The notes under the pieces are model-generated. The model made no database searches, was not told the origin of the DNA, and saw only the letters and a program-made list of their open reading frames with translations. Made by a program: the position numbers and the translations under genes. From contig NZ_JBEXAC010000002.1 in the NCBI RefSeq assembly GCF_040567655.1, positions 1,736,001 through 1,800,000 on the forward strand: a stretch of 64,000 nucleotides of DNA, given 5' to 3'. Below, piece by piece: positions 1 through 8,800 of the stretch (the stretch's first letter is position 1; every line of letters starts with the position of its first letter). This DNA is from Chitinophaga sp. H8. Its GTDB lineage: Bacteria > Bacteroidota > Bacteroidia > Chitinophagales > Chitinophagaceae.

Positions 1-1
1 A

Positions 2-685
2 CTGGCGGGTTATGAGCACCAGCTTAGGGAAACCCTTCATCGCATTCTCACCGGAGGAGCCGGTATTCTGGGGGCCGCCCTGCAGATCATACTGGGTATT
101 ATCATTTCAGCGTTTATCCTTACCGGTGGTGAAAAAGTATTTCAACCCGTAAAAGCTACTTTGCAGCATTTGTTAGGTAGAAGGGATGGCCTGATACTGT
201 TGGAAGCAACCGGACATGCTATCAAGGGAGTGTCTATCGGTGTTATGGGAACCGCTTTTATTGCAGCGGCGATTTCCTGGATAGGGCTTGCCATTGCCGG
301 ACTTCATTTCAAGCTGTTGTTATCTGCATTGATATTCTTTCTCGTGCTGATCCAGGTAGGTCCATTGATCGTATGGGTGCCCCTGGTGATATGGCAGGCT
401 ACAGAAGGGCACATGGGTACTGCCATTTTCCTGGGTATCTATGGCGGGTTTATCCTGATCCTGGATGCGGTACTGAAGCCTATCCTCATTGCCAAAAGTG
501 GTGGCAAACTGCCATTCCTGGTGCTCTTCCTGGGGGTAATAGGTGGACTGGCTGCCTGGGGATTTACCGGCATGTTCAAAGGGGCTATCATCCTGGCGGT
601 GTTCTATACTGTGTTTAACTCCTGGCTGGAAAGGAAGCGTGGCGGTACAACGGTGCGGAAGCCGGCTGATGGTGTGCAAAGTTGA
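2..685 (+). CDS. AI-2E family transporter, C-terminal part (start lies before the window)
   Basis: The reading frame is open from base 2, so the 5' part is outside the window and about 227 codons are visible. The protein is a chain of hydrophobic helices ending in the glycine-rich C-terminus typical of the AI-2E exporter (YdiK/PerM) family, including LVLFLGVIGGLAAWGFTGMF followed by AIILAVFYTVF and a basic tail. Members are multi-pass inner-membrane permeases; substrates are poorly defined and the autoinducer-2 role is known for only a few. A TTG at 161 could be mistaken for a start, but the homologous sequence continues upstream of it. The last 366 bases are also open on the opposite strand as part of the neighbouring convergent gene. 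Confidence 0.9.
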   Translation: MAGYEHQLRETLHRILTGGAGILGAALQIILGIIISAFILTGGEKVFQPVKATLQHLLGRRDGLILLEATGHAIKGVSIGVMGTAFIAAAISWIGLAIAGLHFKLLLSALIFFLVLIQVGPLIVWVPLVIWQATEGHMGTAIFLGIYGGFILILDAVLKPILIAKSGGKLPFLVLFLGVIGGLAAWGFTGMFKGAIILAVFYTVFNSWLERKRGGTTVRKPADGVQS

Positions 686-1102
686 TGTTTCCCATTGTAG
701 TTTTCCCTGCACGGTGATAACAGCCCGGACAGTTTTCCTGGATGTAGTATGTGTTGTTGATTTTGAAGGGTGCGTATCCGTAAAAGCTGCTTTGAGCACT
801 TCCATCAACCTATCCTCCGGAACTCCCGCCTTTAGTAATTGCATAGCCGTGCCGGTCATTTTCCGGTAAAGTGTTACCTGCCGCTTTTCCTGCGGCACAC
901 GCCTGTATAGCTGAGCAGCTGTGCGGGAAGATAAGGCCAGCATAGCGGCATACGCCATAGTACGTGCAAATGCCGGATCGGTCTTTACCCGCTTACGCTT
1001 TAAACTGCTTTTTAGCCGCGCATAATATTGCCCATGCATTTTGTAAAACGTGATATTCCCCAACGTACCTGTAATAAGGAAAATGCCTGCCTGTTTTGCC
1101 AT
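320..1102 (-). CDS. Conserved hypothetical protein with an unusual antisense-overlapping C-terminus
   Basis: About 260 aa from the ATG at 1102; a longer start at 1192 is possible but adds 30 residues that look less protein-like. The first ~130 residues, with TGTLGNITFYKMHGQYYAR and a following KTDPAFARTM stretch, resemble small hypothetical proteins I associate with Chitinophagaceae; no function is known to me. After about residue 140 the sequence becomes Thr/Ser/His/Gln-rich and of unnatural composition, and from 685 down to 320 it lies antisense to the AI-2E transporter. The likely explanation is that the normal stop was lost or frameshifted, and the frame runs on by chance. Treat only the 700-1102 part as well supported. 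Confidence 0.6.
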   Translation of the reverse strand: MAKQAGIFLITGTLGNITFYKMHGQYYARLKSSLKRKRVKTDPAFARTMAYAAMLALSSRTAAQLYRRVPQEKRQVTLYRKMTGTAMQLLKAGVPEDRLMEVLKAAFTDTHPSKSTTHTTSRKTVRAVITVQGKLQWETSTLHTISRLPHRCTATLPFQPGVKHSIEHRQDDSPFEHAGKSPGSQSTYYPQEEHQEWQFATTFGNEDRLQYRIQDQDKPAIDTQENGSTHVPFCSLPYHQGHPYDQWTYLDQHEKEYQCR

Positions 1103-1237
1103 ATTTCGTGGTTTTAGCAGCAATGTGCCTGAATCCGTTTTTATAGCCAAATGAAAAGGCCATTTAGGCCAAAAACGGACAATTAGATACATTACGGTAT
1201 AATACGGAAGCTATTTAAGCTATACTTATCCCTGCCT

Positions 1238-1289
1238 TAAAGCATCGCTAAAGCATAACTAAAGCATGGTAAAGGCATGGTAAAAGCGT
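1238..1289. repeat. Five phased short direct repeats of TAAAGCAT type
   Basis: TAAAGCAT occurs at 1238, 1249 and 1260 with an 11-base period, followed by the variants TAAAGGCAT at 1270 and TAAAAGCGT at 1281. The array lies between a minus-strand gene and the Nudix gene. Spacing near one DNA turn would put all copies on one face of the helix, as for a regulator site, but simple tandem drift is equally possible. Confidence 0.5.
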
Positions 1290-1383
1290 TCCCGATAGCT
1301 GGATTTGGAAAAAGACCTTACACCACACCATACTAATCATTATTTTTACGGCTGCTGACAATGATCATTCATACAAAAAAGAT

Positions 1384-1803
1384 ATGACATCGGATAAGTG
1401 CATACAATTATTTACAGCAGGACTGATTGTAGTAAAAGACAATAAACTGTTGCTGGCTTTCAGTAAAAACAAAAACGCCTGGTACTTGCCAGGCGGTAAG
1501 GTAGATGCTGGCGAAACTGCTGCGGAAGCACTTCAGAGAGAAATAAAGGAAGAGCTAAATATTACCCTTCATCCCCAGGACTTAAAGTACTATTATCATA
1601 TTACAGCACCAGCATATGGAGAGGAGACGAATATCCTGATGGAACAGGACTGTTTTCTTTATGAAATCAATGAACCCATTACACCGGGAAATGAAATAGC
1701 TGACGTTCGTTTTTTTGATTTGCCCGCTTACCTGCAAGAATCTGTGCAGGTAGTAGGAGTGATGAAAGCTTTTGAAAGACTGGCACAAGATGGATTGATT
1801 TGA
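1384..1803 (+). CDS. Nudix hydrolase
   Basis: 139 aa. The Nudix box is clear: GGKVDAGETAAEALQREIKE runs into ELNI, with the G-x5-E-x7-RE-x2-EE arrangement that binds the divalent metal and the diphosphate. The protein begins directly with the beta-strand that precedes the box (TAGLIVVKDNKLLLAF), so it is a single-domain enzyme. Family members hydrolyse nucleoside diphosphates linked to another moiety; the substrate cannot be told from sequence. It stands alone, with a 90-base gap before the next gene. Confidence 0.93.
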   Translation: MTSDKCIQLFTAGLIVVKDNKLLLAFSKNKNAWYLPGGKVDAGETAAEALQREIKEELNITLHPQDLKYYYHITAPAYGEETNILMEQDCFLYEINEPITPGNEIADVRFFDLPAYLQESVQVVGVMKAFERLAQDGLI

Positions 1804-1892
1804 TATAAGGACTAAATTTGTACTTTAGTATCCCTAAATCACAACCAGGTGTGAAACCCTTATCCCTTCATGCCCTTAACATTAACTCAAAT

Positions 1893-2492
1893 ATGAAAAG
1901 ACGTAATCTTATTACCCCGCTAGTCCTGTTGTCAGGGCTTTTCTTTGTTATGTTCATGATATCCTGCAGTAAAGAAGGCCCTGCTGGTCCTGCTGGCGCC
2001 ACGGGTGCTAATGGCGCTAATGGTCCTGCCGGCCCTGCTGGTCCCGCTGGCCCCAAAGGTGAAGACGCCTCCGGATCTGTGATCTATTCCGCATGGCTGG
2101 ATGTACCATTTAAGCCAGATACTGTACACCTTGCAGGCGGTAACATTGATACGGTGGGCTACTATGCCATTATTGACGCACCTAAACTCACCCTGGAGCT
2201 GGTGAATAAAGCAGATGTAAAAGTATACATCAACTCCAGCGATGCAAGTGATCCTGTCATTTATCCGTTGCCTTATGCTGCTTTATCCGGTCTTAATATC
2301 CAGTTCGTGGCTTATACGCAGAAGATTGAGTTGTATGCCAATGCAGACGTGGGTACCGTCACTGTCAATGGCAAGAAGTATCAGCAATATCGTTACATGA
2401 TCGTGCCCGGCAATGCCCAGGCAAGATCAGCGGCTCCGGTAAACTGGTCCGATTATGCCGCGGTAAAAGCGTATCTCGGATTAAAAGATTAA
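1893..2492 (+). CDS. Collagen-like repeat lipoprotein
   Basis: 199 aa from the ATG at 1893, chosen because MKRRNLITPLVLLSG starts a normal lipoprotein signal peptide ending in FMISC; the reading frame extends further upstream without looking like protein. Directly after the lipid-anchored Cys comes a run of about ten Gly-X-Y triplets (GPAGPAGATGANGANGPAGP and on), then a globular beta-rich domain of about 150 aa that I do not recognise. Such lipoproteins, with a short collagen-like stalk lifting a domain off the membrane, are recurrent in Chitinophagaceae. The gene ends at a strong hairpin shared with the convergent TonB-receptor gene. Confidence 0.85.
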   Translation: MKRRNLITPLVLLSGLFFVMFMISCSKEGPAGPAGATGANGANGPAGPAGPAGPKGEDASGSVIYSAWLDVPFKPDTVHLAGGNIDTVGYYAIIDAPKLTLELVNKADVKVYINSSDASDPVIYPLPYAALSGLNIQFVAYTQKIELYANADVGTVTVNGKKYQQYRYMIVPGNAQARSAAPVNWSDYAAVKAYLGLKD

Positions 2493-2494
2493 AA

Positions 2495-2534
2495 AAAAGA
2501 AACTGCCTCATTAGTAAATGAGGCAGTTTCTTTT
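2495..2534. terminator. Bidirectional terminator between convergent genes
   Basis: A perfect 18-bp stem (2495-2512 with 2517-2534) encloses a 4-base loop. A-rich on the left and T-rich on the right, it can terminate the collagen-like gene and the convergent TonB receptor gene. Confidence 0.9.
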
Positions 2535-2568
2535 ATAGGATGTTATGCAGCCAGGGCAAATTTCAGAC

Positions 2569-5130
2569 TTATTCTGCCGGACTGAAATTATAACGCAGTG
2601 TTACCCCGAATGTCCTGGGATCGCCAAGCACCGCAGCATATTGTCCGGCATTGCCAGCTGCCACGAGCAGTTGTTCAAAGTAATTCTTGTTGAACAGGTT
2701 GCGTCCCCATGCAAATACAGATACTCCTTTTGCCGCACGGAACCCAAGCCGGGCATTGAACAGCACGTAGCCATCCACATTCAGGAATGGGGAAGGAGAA
2801 GGGCTGGAAGAAAATTCGGAACGATAGTATCCGTCCAGTGCCAGGAAATATTTTCCGCCCTGACCCAGGAACTTGCCGCCAGTGGAGGCTTCGCCGCCAA
2901 GGGTAGTGGTCCACTTGGAAATGCCGGGTAGCCTGCTACCGGAAATATCCTTGAATGCACTGGGGCCTCCGGTTTCTTCCAATGGTACCGGCGCATTTTT
3001 GAAAGATTTGTATTTGCCATCAATATACGCTACTGCACCAAAGAGCGAGAAGTGATCATTGAACCGTATGTTACCATCCAGCTCTGCACCACGTACCTGT
3101 ACTTTTTCTGCATTGGCAAGATACCCACGGTTTACACCCAGTTCGGCAGTTTGTACCTGCGTCTGGAAATCCTTGATGTCAGTATTGTAGATCGCCAGGT
3201 TCAGGGTAGAAGAAGCGGATGGCGTGGTTTTGATGCCTACTTCAAAATGCTGTACATACTCCGGTTTGATCTCTGCCAGCTCCAGCATCGGTTTGCCACC
3301 CGCAGTAGGAAGGCCGCCCAGGTTAAGTCCTACCGGTTTGTAATTGGTAGAGTAGGTGGCATAGGTGTTGATGTGGTTGCTGGCTTTAAAAGAAACCGTC
3401 AGCTGACCGGTAAGGTTGGTGTTATCCGTTTTAGCATTAAAAGCCTGATCGGAGTACACGCTGTTCTTTAATGCCAGCAGCGCAGGGTCAGTGGTTTGTA
3501 AGCCTCCGTATGTTTTACGGTCAAAGTCCACTTTTTTATCATCATAGTTATACCGCAGGCCAGGCAGTACATGCAGCCTGTCTGTAATAGCCCAGTCTAA
3601 CTGCCCAAATACCGCAGCGCTGAGTGTTTGCAGGCGGGAGGTAGTACGGATGCCGTATCCTTCCAGCAGCCCGGGTGTCTTCCATAACTCGCTGGTGGTA
3701 TTCTGAGAAAAGCGCCATTGTGCAGAACCGGATTCTTCGATATGTACCGGGTCTGTTTTGAGATCCTGTCCGATCACAAAAACACCGATCACACCACTTA
3801 GCTTGGAAGAAAAGTTACCGGCATACCGTACTTCCTGCGACCATTGCTGGTGTTTGGAAGTGGCTTGAGATAAGGTTAATACAGGCAATCCGGTAAAGTC
3901 CCGGTCGTTGGAGGGATCCCAGTGCCAATAACGCCAGGCAGTGGTAGCGGTCAGTGTACCCTCGCCAATCTTCGCATCTACGTTTACGGATACACCTCCC
4001 AGGTCGTTGCCGGAACGCCAGGTAGTATTGTGATCGATCAACCGGTCAAAAGGATTGAGGCTGGGCAGTTTATAATTAAGATCAGCAATGATGTTGTTAA
4101 ACTGGCGGTAATCAGCCCGCTGTGTTTTTACCACACCAGCTATTACCTGCGCATATCCTTCCGGGCGTTGTTTGGAGGCGTCTCCAATGAGTGTGATATT
4201 AACACGGTCGCTGGGTTTGTACAACAACTGCGCCCTTGCACCGATATTATTAAGATCATTCACATACTTCTGCGATGCTACATTATAGATAGTGCCATCG
4301 CGCTGTGTGCCGGAGAAAGAAACCCTGCCGGCCAGCTTACTGGCAATAGCCCCTGTGATAGAGGCTTTGGCCTGTATGTAGCCATAGTTGCCATAACTTA
4401 CTTCTGCACTGGCACCCGGCGAAAAGGATGGCTTGCGCGTAGTAATGTTCAGGGCGCCTGCCGTCGTGTTTTTACCAAATAGTGTTCCCTGTGGCCCCCG
4501 CAGCACCTCTACCTGCTCTACATCTACAAAGTCAAGTGTGGTAGCGGCAGGGCGCGCATAATAAACACCATCCAGGTAAAAGCCAACGCCAGGATCAATA
4601 CCATCATTGGTAAGCCCGAAGGTAGAGCCCAGGCCACGGATATTGAGCGTAGTGTTGCGCGGGTTGGAGGAGTAGAGCTGTACGGTAGGTATCAGCTCTT
4701 TCACCCGGTTCACATTAAAAGCGCCTGCATCTTCAATGGCACCACCACGTACCACGGAAATAGCAATGGGTACATTTTGAATCTTTTCATTACGCCGCCG
4801 TGCCATCACAGATACTTCGTTCAACAGGCGGTTGTCTACGGTGAGGATCACCTCTACCGAATTTTGGTTTTGCTCGGTTACCTGAACCTCCCGGCTGGCA
4901 AAGCCAATAGAGGTAACTCCCAGACTAATCGGGAAGGAGGCATACGTTTGAAGGCTGAATTGTCCCTTATTGTCAGCAATAGCATGATTGGTTGACCCCT
5001 TGAGGCTAATAGTGGCGCCGGGTATAGGGGACCCTTTTTCGCCTTTCACCACACCCTTAATTACCTTTTGAGCAAATAGGGTGCTGGCCAGCAGCGTGAT
5101 CAGGAGTAAGAGGGGGAATACTTTTTTCAT
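2569..5130 (-). CDS. TonB-dependent outer-membrane receptor with carboxypeptidase-like N-terminal domain
   Basis: 853 aa. Signal peptide (residues ~1-20, ending LFAQ), then a carboxypeptidase-regulatory-like domain (~22-100, with GSPIPGATISLKG), the plug domain (~115-235, with NIRGLGSTFG, GFYLDGVYYARP and VEVLRGPQGTLFGKN) and a 22-strand barrel ending in VTLRYNFSPAE. No STN domain and no adjacent SusD, so it is a stand-alone receptor rather than a SusC. The plug resembles siderophore/small-molecule receptors of Proteobacteria more than SusC. Imports a ligand across the outer membrane using TonB-ExbBD energy; ligand unknown. Its promoter region carries a repeated TAGTCTACT operator-like sequence. 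Confidence 0.9.
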   Translation of the reverse strand: MKKVFPLLLLITLLASTLFAQKVIKGVVKGEKGSPIPGATISLKGSTNHAIADNKGQFSLQTYASFPISLGVTSIGFASREVQVTEQNQNSVEVILTVDNRLLNEVSVMARRRNEKIQNVPIAISVVRGGAIEDAGAFNVNRVKELIPTVQLYSSNPRNTTLNIRGLGSTFGLTNDGIDPGVGFYLDGVYYARPAATTLDFVDVEQVEVLRGPQGTLFGKNTTAGALNITTRKPSFSPGASAEVSYGNYGYIQAKASITGAIASKLAGRVSFSGTQRDGTIYNVASQKYVNDLNNIGARAQLLYKPSDRVNITLIGDASKQRPEGYAQVIAGVVKTQRADYRQFNNIIADLNYKLPSLNPFDRLIDHNTTWRSGNDLGGVSVNVDAKIGEGTLTATTAWRYWHWDPSNDRDFTGLPVLTLSQATSKHQQWSQEVRYAGNFSSKLSGVIGVFVIGQDLKTDPVHIEESGSAQWRFSQNTTSELWKTPGLLEGYGIRTTSRLQTLSAAVFGQLDWAITDRLHVLPGLRYNYDDKKVDFDRKTYGGLQTTDPALLALKNSVYSDQAFNAKTDNTNLTGQLTVSFKASNHINTYATYSTNYKPVGLNLGGLPTAGGKPMLELAEIKPEYVQHFEVGIKTTPSASSTLNLAIYNTDIKDFQTQVQTAELGVNRGYLANAEKVQVRGAELDGNIRFNDHFSLFGAVAYIDGKYKSFKNAPVPLEETGGPSAFKDISGSRLPGISKWTTTLGGEASTGGKFLGQGGKYFLALDGYYRSEFSSSPSPSPFLNVDGYVLFNARLGFRAAKGVSVFAWGRNLFNKNYFEQLLVAAGNAGQYAAVLGDPRTFGVTLRYNFSPAE

Positions 5131-5165
5131 AATAGTTGTGTGTATAGATTGGTGATCTCTTGTCT

Positions 5166-5197
5166 AGTAGTCTACTTAGTCTACTGAATTAGTAGAC
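5166..5197. promoter_or_regulatory. Operator-like direct and inverted repeats upstream of the TonB receptor
   Basis: Two head-to-tail copies of TAGTCTACT (5168-5176 and 5177-5185) are followed by an inverted copy, giving the perfect palindrome GTCTACT-gaatt-AGTAGAC (5179-5197) and a second, AGTAG-t-CTACT (5166-5176). The site lies 36-67 bases before the receptor start, where a repressor or activator would sit. The binding protein is not identifiable in this window. Confidence 0.6.
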
Positions 5198-5387
5198 AAA
5201 TATATTACAGGATTTGAACTTTTCTATATTTTTTTTGAAGACACAGGTTGTTTGGTGCGCTACTGCGCACCTGGCAAAGGTTTGGTGAGATATTTTGCTG
5301 GGCTGATATTGCTATCTGCGGGCAAGCAGGTAAGTGATGACTGCGTGCAGACTGCACTTACGGTGACAGAGGGCTTCCTGCCGGGCA

Positions 5388-7679
5388 TCATTTTTTGATC
5401 AGCCCGTCAGCGCTTTTTAATCTGACAAACAATTTTCTGTCTGAACCATCCCGGTTCGTTTTATATAAGTTCCAATTGCCGGCACCCACAGACTCGAGGT
5501 GAAAAGACAGCAACGGATCTGCCAGCACTTTTTTCACCCAGATGGGAAATGCATTGGCGGCACGGGCTGCTTCCCATGTGCTGATGGCAGTAAAAATAGC
5601 CGCTTTCTGTGGGCAGCTTTCAACGTCCTGCTGATTTAAAGCCAGACTGTAGGTGGTACCTACACCTACGGAAATTGCCTGTACATGCTCATAGTCCTCC
5701 ACTTTTGAATGGGCCTTGATAGGAAAATTGCTTCCCATACCTACCGGAAAATAGTTGGCATAGGTGGCATCTCTGAGGTCTTTTCCCTGGCTGGTGGTAC
5801 TTCCCCATTCCCGTGTGTCCACATCATACAGATTTTTTCCGCTACCCACATTCCAGATACTTTGATAGTGCCATGATCCTTCAGATAAGGTAGCCCCCGT
5901 AAACCGGATGGCAGGAATGCCCAATGCTGCGGCTCTTTCAAACATTTTACGAAAGAAGCGTTTGGCCGAATAATAACCATGCCCGTTATTGAACAAAAAC
6001 TCCTGTCCATCAAAATCGTAATAACGCAAACCATTGATCGCACACACATCGGCGTAGTACTCCGCTATTTTATCCTGTAACTGCATATTGGGAATAAGCC
6101 CATCATAGCCATAATTAATAGTGACCTGGAGTTTATAGATGGTATCCCCGTTGGTATGACTGGATGGTGTGGTGCTCCAGTATCCGCGTTTTATATTTAA
6201 AAGTCTGTATGGCTTTTCGCTGGAAACTCCCAAGTAATGAATCAGCTCTTTACCAATTTTGATCATATTCAGATCTGCACAATGTCCCTCCCAACTGGCA
6301 ATTTCTTCAAGATGTGCAGGATCATCCACCACAATGACCGTGTCTGTTGGAGTAATCCCTTTTACCAGTAAACGTTGCTGCTGATAACATAGGCTGTCGC
6401 TTGGAACAGGGCTGGCATCCATGGTGCCGGGAGCCAAAGCAGTGGTGATCGGGGTTCTGCCAATTGTAATACCATATTGCGCCGCCATATCCGCAAATGT
6501 TTTATGCGAAACATTGCCACTGGTCAATTTCAACGGCTTCTTCTCAAAATACCGTCCGTCAATATAACCGTTATTGCCGCGGTCAGGTCTCAAAAATTGC
6601 TGGTCATATAAGCTGATCGTTTTAAAACCCAGCCGTGAAGTGTAAGAGATGGTACTATCATACAGATTGCCGCTGGTAATAGCGTCAGGAACATAGGCAG
6701 CAGGATCTTTTACCCATTTCCCATTGATGGTGGGATAAGGAAGCTTTTCAGATAATACAATCTGCTGAATAACGTCCATTAAAGCAGTGCTGTCGGCACT
6801 GCCCCATAAAGCAATGGATGATCCGATATAATCTATCCCGGGCAATGGCTGTACCTGCAGGTGGTTGGGCGTATTGGCGGCCATATTAGGAATGAGCGAA
6901 TAATACACTTCTCTTTCAAAAGACCGGTCCCTGGATTGATAAACAATGGATATGTTGCCTTTCCGGTCTACCATTGCTGCATTGCCATACATGATCCTGT
7001 ACCACGGTGCTTTATGCGAATAAAAAGCAACGTCACTGATACCATCTCCTCCCAATGTAAAGATCTGCCCCTCATATAAACTGTCGGGTAGCGGGAAACG
7101 CTTGCTGTCCGGTGTATGAATAATATATTGAAATGGGGCGGCATCAGCAATGGTCGCTGCAGTTCCTCCCAGGGTATTATCATTTAAGGCAAGCATACCA
7201 ATGGCGTAATTAACTGCCTCACTGGTATCACGGGCAACTCCGATTATTTCACCTAAGAGATTGGTAATATTGGTATGATAATCCCCCCATTGAATAACAT
7301 CAATTCCATTGCGTGGAACAAGCGATTGAAGGGTGAGCCTGAAATACTTTTTTTGAGGCACTATCGCTATGGTAGCTACCGACCCATTGGGGTACTCCAG
7401 TGCCAGCGTTTTGTTTTGCCGGATATACCTGGCTTTAGTGGGCTGATAGTACACCTTTTGCTTACTGTCGTAAAGGCATAGCAATGGCGATGGCTTATCT
7501 GCAGGACTGAATTCCCGGTTAGGCCGAACGGTAATATTCTTCATGCTGGTGATCCAGCCTTTGTTGTTAACATGAATCCTGAAATAGTCAGTGCTAAAAT
7601 CCTGCTGGGCAAAAAGATCCGACACCAAAAGTATGGCTGCAAAAAAAAGCACAGCTGCTCTAAAGAAGCTTAATTTCAT
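5388..7679 (-). CDS. Secreted protein of unknown family, possibly a carbohydrate-active enzyme
   Basis: 763 aa with a signal peptide (residues ~1-24, ending LFAQ). I do not recognise the family with certainty. The N-terminal half is beta-rich (WITSMKNITVRP and following), consistent with a sugar-binding or galactose-mutarotase-like fold. The C-terminal half contains YYDFDGQEFLF near residue 555, then ERAAALGIPAIRFTGATL, a pattern like a TIM-barrel glycosidase whose catalytic acid sits on a strand end (DFDG). The enzyme assignment is inference only. It lies between two TonB-receptor systems, transcribed with them but separated by 257 and 306 bases, so probably on its own. Confidence 0.75.
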   Translation of the reverse strand: MKLSFFRAAVLFFAAILLVSDLFAQQDFSTDYFRIHVNNKGWITSMKNITVRPNREFSPADKPSPLLCLYDSKQKVYYQPTKARYIRQNKTLALEYPNGSVATIAIVPQKKYFRLTLQSLVPRNGIDVIQWGDYHTNITNLLGEIIGVARDTSEAVNYAIGMLALNDNTLGGTAATIADAAPFQYIIHTPDSKRFPLPDSLYEGQIFTLGGDGISDVAFYSHKAPWYRIMYGNAAMVDRKGNISIVYQSRDRSFEREVYYSLIPNMAANTPNHLQVQPLPGIDYIGSSIALWGSADSTALMDVIQQIVLSEKLPYPTINGKWVKDPAAYVPDAITSGNLYDSTISYTSRLGFKTISLYDQQFLRPDRGNNGYIDGRYFEKKPLKLTSGNVSHKTFADMAAQYGITIGRTPITTALAPGTMDASPVPSDSLCYQQQRLLVKGITPTDTVIVVDDPAHLEEIASWEGHCADLNMIKIGKELIHYLGVSSEKPYRLLNIKRGYWSTTPSSHTNGDTIYKLQVTINYGYDGLIPNMQLQDKIAEYYADVCAINGLRYYDFDGQEFLFNNGHGYYSAKRFFRKMFERAAALGIPAIRFTGATLSEGSWHYQSIWNVGSGKNLYDVDTREWGSTTSQGKDLRDATYANYFPVGMGSNFPIKAHSKVEDYEHVQAISVGVGTTYSLALNQQDVESCPQKAAIFTAISTWEAARAANAFPIWVKKVLADPLLSFHLESVGAGNWNLYKTNRDGSDRKLFVRLKSADGLIKK

Positions 7680-7985
7680 GATAGTACTATAAATTGAATG
7701 CTATGTTCACACGATGCAGGATGAATTACTGTAAATGCCCATACCTGTTTTTCAAATATAAACCAGGGTGCCTGCTCTCAATGGCTTTATTTTGACCTGT
7801 TCTGCTGCTATTTTGCCTTGCATCGGCAGGTTTGAAAGGATGCCTGGATGATGATATGGATGGTAGTAATAGCCGTATTGAAAAAGGGCTGACCAAAAGG
7901 CCAGCCCCACACAAGTAGTAGTTATTCAGGTTACAGGAAGCCTGTTCTATGGGATTTGAGGGAACGGGTTGTCCGTATCCGGCTA
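7680..7985. other. Intergenic stretch without a gene
   Basis: I see no coding sequence here. The only feature is a hairpin at 7886-7907 that would end the minus-strand lipoprotein transcript; the bases nearest 7680 presumably hold the promoter of the secreted protein. Confidence 0.6.
7886..7907 (-). terminator. Rho-independent terminator of the lipoprotein operon
   Basis: On the minus strand GGGCTGGCC-TTTT-GGTCAGCCC is followed by TTTTT: a 9-bp stem with one mismatch and a T-run, about 80 bases beyond the lipoprotein stop codon. Confidence 0.75.
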
Positions 7986-8786
7986 TTAGAATCTGTCCGG
8001 ATAGAAAAACAAACGGGAGTGCTCTAACTGCCAGGAGCCAGGTGTAATAAAGTAAGGCAGTACCAGTCCTTTCTCACCTGCAACGGGGAATCCCATCCCG
8101 GAAGGTTCTAGTTTACTCATGGTTTCATTATCCTGGAAGGCCCATTGATCTGTGGTGCCTGCTTTTGTAAAACAAATTTTGGCATTGCTGAGCGCCTGCT
8201 TACTATCAAAATCAGCGGATGGGATATAATCTATATAGATCCATGTGCCCCGTTTTACATGCTTTGCCAGGTATGCCCGGTATTCCTGCCCGGTAGTGTT
8301 ATCAATTCTGTAGAGGAAAATATCAAAAGGAGCGTCACTGTCTGCATAATGAATATAAAACCCCAGTTTATTGATAGTGTCTGTGGCTGCCGGAGGATTT
8401 ACTTCCACCACCTTGCCATCCAGATAGATGTAATTAAAGTTGGCTTTTGTGCCTGTTGCGGGAAGTGGCTTACTAAAGAATACTTCTCCGGTAGCAGGAT
8501 CTGTTAGCGTAACTTTAGAACGTAACGCAGGGGAGCGATAGGTATATACTGCGTTAAAACCGATCATAGCGGCAGGCTTGAGTATAAAATTCCCGTTGGC
8601 AACACTCTTATCGTATCTGGTGGTATCTATAGACACTTCCAGTTCGTTTGCACTCCCATTGTAACCATTAATGATTACCTGTATAGCTTTTTCTGCCTCC
8701 AGCTCTTCTTTATTGCAGGCTGCAAATATGGGAATAAATAAAGTAAGGATACCCGCTGTTTTTATATATTGTATTAACTTTTTCAT
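7986..8786 (-). CDS. Lipoprotein partner of the TonB receptor module (copy 1)
   Basis: 266 aa. Lipoprotein signal with Cys after FIPIFAA. The segment VIINGYNGSANELEVSIDT near residues 37-55 is matched by LLKGYNGSNETLEIKLDT in the next gene upstream, so the two are paralogs. The rest is beta-rich and unrecognised. It is the last gene of the run sigma - FecR - TonB receptor - lipoprotein - lipoprotein, only 14 bases after its paralog, so co-transcribed. By analogy with SusD-like partners, a surface lipoprotein that captures ligand for the receptor is plausible, but it has no SusD (TPR) fold that I can see. Confidence 0.85.
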   Translation of the reverse strand: MKKLIQYIKTAGILTLFIPIFAACNKEELEAEKAIQVIINGYNGSANELEVSIDTTRYDKSVANGNFILKPAAMIGFNAVYTYRSPALRSKVTLTDPATGEVFFSKPLPATGTKANFNYIYLDGKVVEVNPPAATDTINKLGFYIHYADSDAPFDIFLYRIDNTTGQEYRAYLAKHVKRGTWIYIDYIPSADFDSKQALSNAKICFTKAGTTDQWAFQDNETMSKLEPSGMGFPVAGEKGLVLPYFITPGSWQLEHSRLFFYPDRF

Positions 8787-8800
8787 TGGTTCTTTATTGG

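Noticed and set aside
1868..2056. Minus-strand Pro/Ala/Gly frame opposite the collagen-like repeat
   Set aside because: A by-product of GC-rich Gly-Pro-Ala triplets; the plus-strand lipoprotein has signal peptide and lipobox.
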